Of a stretch of DNA of 64,000 nucleotides, positions 62,406 to 64,000 are shown in pieces; within the stretch, counting starts at the first letter, position 1; each line of letters begins with the position of its first letter. A program made the translations under genes and the position numbers. Location of the stretch: assembly GCA_028696165.1 (NCBI GenBank), contig JAQVHQ010000003.1, positions 1-64,000 of the forward strand, written 5' to 3'. The DNA comes from Lachnospiraceae bacterium. GTDB lineage: Bacteria > Bacillota > Clostridia > Lachnospirales > Lachnospiraceae. Below the pieces are notes generated by a model that did not search any database, was not told where the DNA came from, and saw only the letters and a list, made by a program, of their open reading frames with translations.

Positions 62406-64000
62406 ATGGCAAAAATTACATTTAAGTTTGAAGATGGAAGTGACGTACATTTTTTCGCATCAGAGGGTGAAAACCTGTTAGATATAGCAAGAGATGCCAA
62501 TGTGGCTATCGATGCGCCTTGTTCCGGAAATGCCGCTTGCGGAAAGTGCCGAGTTAAACTTTTGTCAGGAGAATTAGACTCGAAAAAGACCAGTCATATT
62601 ACAAGAGAAGAGTATGATGAAGGATGGAGATTGGCTTGTACAAGTAAAATAATAGATGATATAGAAGTCCTTGTTCCACAGAGTGCCTCAGCTTATAAAA
62701 GCAGAATGAAAGTAGCTGATTTAAGTTCAGCTGATGAAGTAGCGATATTTGAAGATGCAAAAAAGGCAATACAGGAAGCCGGAATTGAATTAAAAAACAG
62801 TTTGGAGATTGTTGAAGTTTCAATGGCTGTTCCTTCATTAGACGATACTATGCCGGATAATGAAAGATTCGTGCTGGCTCTAAAAAAGATTGTGGGAAAT
62901 GAAGTATTAATTACTTTGCCATACCACGTAATCCGTATCCTTCCGGACAAATTAAGAGAGGGAGACTTTAAACTGAAAGCTCTGATTCGCAGAGCGACAA
63001 AGACTGTATTTGTATATGATTTATTTACTTTGAATGAAAAAGTAACAGTAGGTGGGCTTGCTATAGATATAGGAACCACAACTGTTTCAGCTTTAATTAT
63101 AGATATGTTTACCGGAGAAGTACTTGCGAAAGCTTCAGAAGGTAACGGACAGATTCAGTTTGGTGCGGATGTAATCAACCGTATTATTGAATCTACGAAA
63201 CCCGGTGGAAAAGAGCGTCTGCAGGATGCTGTTATTAAAGGAACCATCAATCCATTGGTACGTCAAATGTGCAAATCTATCGGTATCTCTACTAATAGCA
63301 TATATAGAATGTGTGTTGCAGGTAATACAACGATGAATCATCTGTTAATGGGAATTAATGCAGATCCTATTCGTAAAGAGCCATATATTCCTGCATTTTA
63401 TAAAACAAATTCATTCTATGCTTCTGATGTAAATATTGACATTAATCCAGATGCTCATATTATAGTAGCACCTAATATAGGCAGTTATGTAGGTGGAGAT
63501 ATTACTGCGGGTACCTTAACCAGTATGATTTGGAATCGTCCTGAGTTCTCGCTTTTTATTGATTTGGGAACCAATGGGGAGCTGGTTTTTGGAAACAGTG
63601 ATTTTCTGATGAGCTGCGCCTGTTCAGCAGGACCGGCTTTTGAAGGCGGAGATATCAGCTGTGGTATGCGTGCTACAGATGGTGCTATTGAGGCTTGTGT
63701 TATTGATAAAGAAACAATGGAACCTACTTTTGAAATCATTGGAGAAGAAGGTACGAAAGCTGTTGGCTTGTGCGGTTCCGGAATCATTGACTTGATAAGT
63801 GAGCTGTATACAACTGGAATCATTAATCCTAAGGGCAAATTTGTACGGGAAGGCAAGCGTGTAGTTCATGACGAGAATGGCATGGGAAGTTATATCCTCG
63901 TGTTTGCTGAAAGCGCTGCTTCTGTAAAAAATATTGAAATCAGTGAAGTTGATATTGATAACTTTGTACGTGCGAAAGGTGCTATATTCTCAGCAATTCG
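62406..64000 (+). CDS. acsV: Corrinoid-activating ASKHA ferredoxin protein (RACo/AcsV-type), cut by the window end
   Basis: At least 531 residues, open at the right edge. The N-terminal 2Fe-2S ferredoxin motif is CSGNAACGKC, with a fourth Cys in RLACTS (~residue 79). The linker and middle domain run to about 215. The ASKHA ATPase domain (GLAIDIGTTTVSALIIDM, GNTTMNHLL, FIDLGTNGELV, GLCGSGIID) follows. Such proteins reduce inactive Co(II) corrinoid protein back to Co(I) with ATP. The location after acsE supports this. ATG at 62406 follows GAGGTAAGC. Confidence 0.92.
   Translation, partial: MAKITFKFEDGSDVHFFASEGENLLDIARDANVAIDAPCSGNAACGKCRVKLLSGELDSKKTSHITREEYDEGWRLACTSKIIDDIEVLVPQSASAYKSRMKVADLSSADEVAIFEDAKKAIQEAGIELKNSLEIVEVSMAVPSLDDTMPDNERFVLALKKIVGNEVLITLPYHVIRILPDKLREGDFKLKALIRRATKTVFVYDLFTLNEKVTVGGLAIDIGTTTVSALIIDMFTGEVLAKASEGNGQIQFGADVINRIIESTKPGGKERLQDAVIKGTINPLVRQMCKSIGISTNSIYRMCVAGNTTMNHLLMGINADPIRKEPYIPAFYKTNSFYASDVNIDINPDAHIIVAPNIGSYVGGDITAGTLTSMIWNRPEFSLFIDLGTNGELVFGNSDFLMSCACSAGPAFEGGDISCGMRATDGAIEACVIDKETMEPTFEIIGEEGTKAVGLCGSGIIDLISELYTTGIINPKGKFVREGKRVVHDENGMGSYILVFAESAASVKNIEISEVDIDNFVRAKGAIFSAI

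Overview
The window looks like chromosome from an acetogenic gut Firmicute of the Lachnospiraceae, most like Blautia. The reasons are AT-rich coding sequence, strong AGGAGG ribosome sites, near-consensus sigma-A promoters, a complete bacterial CODH/acetyl-CoA synthase block, and a glycyl-radical microcompartment of the fucose/rhamnose type. The genus is inference; no rRNA or other marker is present.

Layout. (1) 1-2956, minus strand: a PHP-domain phosphoesterase, a transglutaminase-like lipoprotein and a type II secretion F-type protein whose C-terminus looks frameshifted. (2) 3061-16823, plus strand: a glycyl-radical-enzyme microcompartment operon (propanediol dehydratase, activase, class II sugar-phosphate aldolase, PduP, two alcohol dehydrogenases, four BMC-H shell proteins, PduL, BMC-P, PduS, BMC-T, DeoR regulator), closed by tandem terminators. 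One shell gene carries a histone-H1-like Lys/Ala tail and a second, internal start. (3) 16911-17326: a strictly 53-bp periodic array of alternating inverted sites. (4) 17581-20232: small and membrane proteins of poorly known function. (5) 20261-23914: ylxM-ffh-rpsP-khpA-rimM-trmD. (6) 24086-38206: a carbohydrate/plant-glycoside operon (FGGY kinase, AraC regulator, GPH symporter, acetylesterase, GH78 rhamnosidase, MBL hydrolase, GH1, BglK-like ROK kinase, OYE-type reductase). It sits exactly between trmD and rplS, which are normally neighbours. (7) 38238-42116: rplS-lepB-rbgA-rnhB-yraN-pgeF, the rest of that housekeeping block. (8) 42190-48798: prs, a PDZ/radical-SAM protein, der-plsY-gpsA and an aldo/keto reductase. 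(9) 49098-64000: the Wood-Ljungdahl carbonyl-branch cluster: His-rich nickel protein, CooT, metF, cooC, acsA, cooC, acsB, a second acsB, acsD, acsC, acsE and the 5' part of the corrinoid-activating ASKHA protein.

How the parts may fit. The glycoside operon encodes only cytoplasmic hydrolases. An imported, possibly acylated rhamnosyl-glucoside could be deacylated, stripped of rhamnose, phosphorylated by the ROK kinase, cleaved by the GH1 enzyme, and the released aglycone reduced by the OYE-type enzyme. The rhamnose could be fermented in the microcompartment to propanol and propionate. The CO2/methyl-branch cluster would take up reducing equivalents as acetate. This linkage is inference from gene content.

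The most unusual items are the tailed, dual-start BMC-H gene, the 53-bp array, the split trmD/rplS block carrying the glycoside operon, and the tandem acsB pair whose N-terminal domains have diverged while the catalytic two-thirds stay nearly identical.
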